Assembly: GCA_036345935.2 (NCBI GenBank)
Contig: JADWOT020000008.1
Span: forward strand, 375,901 to 439,900
DNA: 64,000 nucleotides
Source: Taenia hydatigena
Lineage: Eukaryota > Platyhelminthes > Cestoda > Cyclophyllidea > Taeniidae
Direction: 5' to 3'
In this document: one piece after another, positions 62,461-64,000 of the stretch
How positions within the stretch are numbered: position 1 is the first letter of the stretch
Layout: each line of letters opens with the position of its first letter
The notes under the pieces: model-generated
Database searches by the model: none
Seen by the model: the letters and a program-made list of their open reading frames with translations, nothing else
What the model was told of the DNA's origin: nothing
Position numbers and translations under genes: made by a program

Positions 62461-63769
62461 CTGGAAAGAGAAAATAAAAGCCATCCGCTTCATGGCAACT
62501 AACTCATTTGGAAGTTCTGCATCATGGTTAATAGGTGAGATGCGGCCTGAACTGAGGTAATTTAGATTGTTTTTAGAAATTTGTCAGAAAAGCAAGGAAA
62601 ATCATGTTCGGCAATAATAATGCCTAATAACGCCTTTCGCAAGAAAACAAGGTAAAACAGACGGATCGCTCAACTCCACTCCGCTTGCTGTACAAACTCA
62701 AGTTCAACAAAAAGGTTAGTGGAAAACCTTTAAAATCTCCATTTGTCATTTTATAATTTTTGGCTTATGCCCATTGGATAATGCATGAGTTGCGTAAAAT
62801 GACAAGTCATAGCTGAGAGTCAGACCACTTCAAATAAACGTGTCCTTTATCTACATCATGGATGATGGCTTGCGTGTTTGGCAAAAGGACCTGTCGTAAA
62901 GGTACGCGTGTAATTGGCTACCGGTCAGCTGATGGTTAGACTGACGTTTTTCCGTACAATCGCCTTTGTAGACGGTTCTTCCCTTTCCTCTCCCTCCCTT
63001 CTTCCATCCTTATTTCTAGCAATCTCTATTGTGGCACAGGACCGAATTGCGGTAAAAGGACCAAAATATTCACTACCCAGAAGTTCCAGACACAAAAGAG
63101 CTACCACATACGTCAACAATCAGGTTACAATTGTCCTCCCGCCCCTCACCTGCAAAGCATAGTTAAAGAACATAAGTATTACACAGCCCCTTGCATTTTG
63201 AGCACCGTCTCTAGTCCTACTCTCGATGGGTTGTTTACTTTCTTACAATTGCGTTGACAATTGTGAAAAACACGTCCGATTTCAACCAAATCGAAAAAGG
63301 GTAATTAGTACTTAATCAGTACTAGTGTATGCGCCTTGCAAGCCTCAAAATGCGACGGTAACAAGTTCCATGCGACACCGCACACACTTCCAATCATTAG
63401 ATGCATCTATAGACATTTTGTGCCTTGGCTTCATTGAATGCATAAAGCGACATTGTTACGCTTTAAAAATCAAACCCATTAAAGATGTTTGGCGACGAAA
63501 TGAATCAGTCAGCATATCGTCAACAAACTGTATTGGGTAGTTCCTAATAGTACAGACTACACCGTAAATGCAGCGCAAACTTGGAACGACCACCGCTCTA
63601 AAAGCATTCATTCGAGAAATGGGATGCTCAGACCACTAATCAGCAAATCATTCGAACGTGATGGTCAAGCGTACGATGGATGTAAAATATGTTGTCCGCC
63701 CAGTAGTTTGATTTTTAAATTGCTGAAAATCGCATTGATTATTCGAATTAGTTCATTTGAGTCACTTAC
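62461..63769. other. Possible intron between the two minus-strand exon candidates
   Basis: No supported coding sequence. If the two flanking exon candidates are real, this is a single phase-0 intron of about 1.3 kb bounded by GTAAGT and a TCTTTCCAG acceptor on the minus strand. Confidence 0.25.
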
Positions 63770-63957
63770 ACTATAAATTTCAAAAAACGACATTGGATAA
63801 GTGGCGTGTTTAAATGCCAGCTTAATTGCCACTGCATGTTTGGTCGAATCTTCCAAAGAAAAAACAGGGTTGTTTACGACCATGGTATCCTCATTGATTA
63901 AGCTGAGATACAGCTTGGAATTGTCAGTGTCTATAAGGTTTAAAGGAGGTGATATGG
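63770..63957 (-). CDS. Candidate exon upstream of 62,185-62,460, unknown product
   Basis: The minus strand is open from an AG at 63,959-63,958 to AGT-GTAAGTGA, a consensus donor just below 63,770. The peptide reads LIDTDNSKLYLSLINEDT, VVNNPVFSLEDSTKHAVAIK and LAFKHATYPMSFFEIYS. The codons are hydrophilic and protein-like and the donor phase (0) fits the acceptor at 62,460. The frame can be read into the donor for another 35 codons, which is why the exon end rests on the splice signal. The acceptor is poor in pyrimidines, so the 5' limit is uncertain. The gene probably continues beyond the right edge. Confidence 0.33.
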
Positions 63958-64000
63958 CTTATGATCAAGCTATCGCTGTAGAGCATTTTATGCTCTGGTC

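Noticed and set aside
1..64000. tRNA, rRNA, CRISPR arrays, operons, bacterial promoters or riboswitches
   Set aside because: None was found by eye, and spliced sparse genes make prokaryotic features inappropriate. A covariance-model scan would be needed to exclude small RNA genes.

Overview
This window is eukaryotic DNA of about 42% GC, AT-leaning and gene-poor. Genes are separated by kilobases, introns are GT-AG, AATAAA poly(A) signals occur, and there is no operon layout. The best guess is a parasitic flatworm, most likely a taeniid-type tapeworm. That rests on a fast-evolving, intronless HSP70 without the EEVD tail (tapeworm genomes are known for expanded families of such genes), a Bruno/CELF-type RNA-binding locus and Ty3/gypsy debris. 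This is inference; no marker gene fixes the species.

Layout. 1-96: probable 5' end of a minus-strand gene running off the left edge. 97-4,819: mostly non-coding, with one dispersed-repeat copy and exon-like minus-strand fragments. 4,820-6,688: the only complete gene, an intronless cytosolic-type HSP70 of 622 codons. It has isoleucine where the nucleotide-binding threonine (Thr13 of Hsc70) belongs, a short lid and no GGMP/EEVD tail. 6,689-13,781: nothing convincing. 13,782-17,586 (minus): two exon-like, stop-interrupted blocks bounded by good splice signals. 17,587-37,904: mainly repeats (tandem degenerate units at 19.2-19.5 kb, an inverted pair at 24.1-24.5 kb, a GC-rich dispersed element at 28.5 and 34.4 kb) and a fossil integrase motif at 31.1 kb. 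37,905-41,090: a diverged direct repeat of about 0.9 kb, 2.3 kb apart.

44,274-45,846: the 3' half of a CELF/Bruno-like gene (linker plus RRM3) with splice sites and phases preserved, but with a TAG in its glutamine-rich stretch and no visible RRM1/RRM2. 51,146-51,560: a second, far more decayed copy of the same RRM3 exons, introns included. The pair therefore looks like DNA-level segmental duplication followed by decay. 54,850-55,270: a 58-60 bp tandem array that switches orientation. 55,836-56,505: a dead Ty3/gypsy reverse transcriptase/RNase H. 58-64 kb: several minus-strand exon-like blocks, the best being two phase-compatible ones at 62,185-62,460 and 63,770-63,957.

No cooperating gene system is visible. 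The main stories are one atypical HSP70 and a graveyard of duplicated and decayed coding pieces. All homology calls come from reading motifs by eye; no alignment was run.
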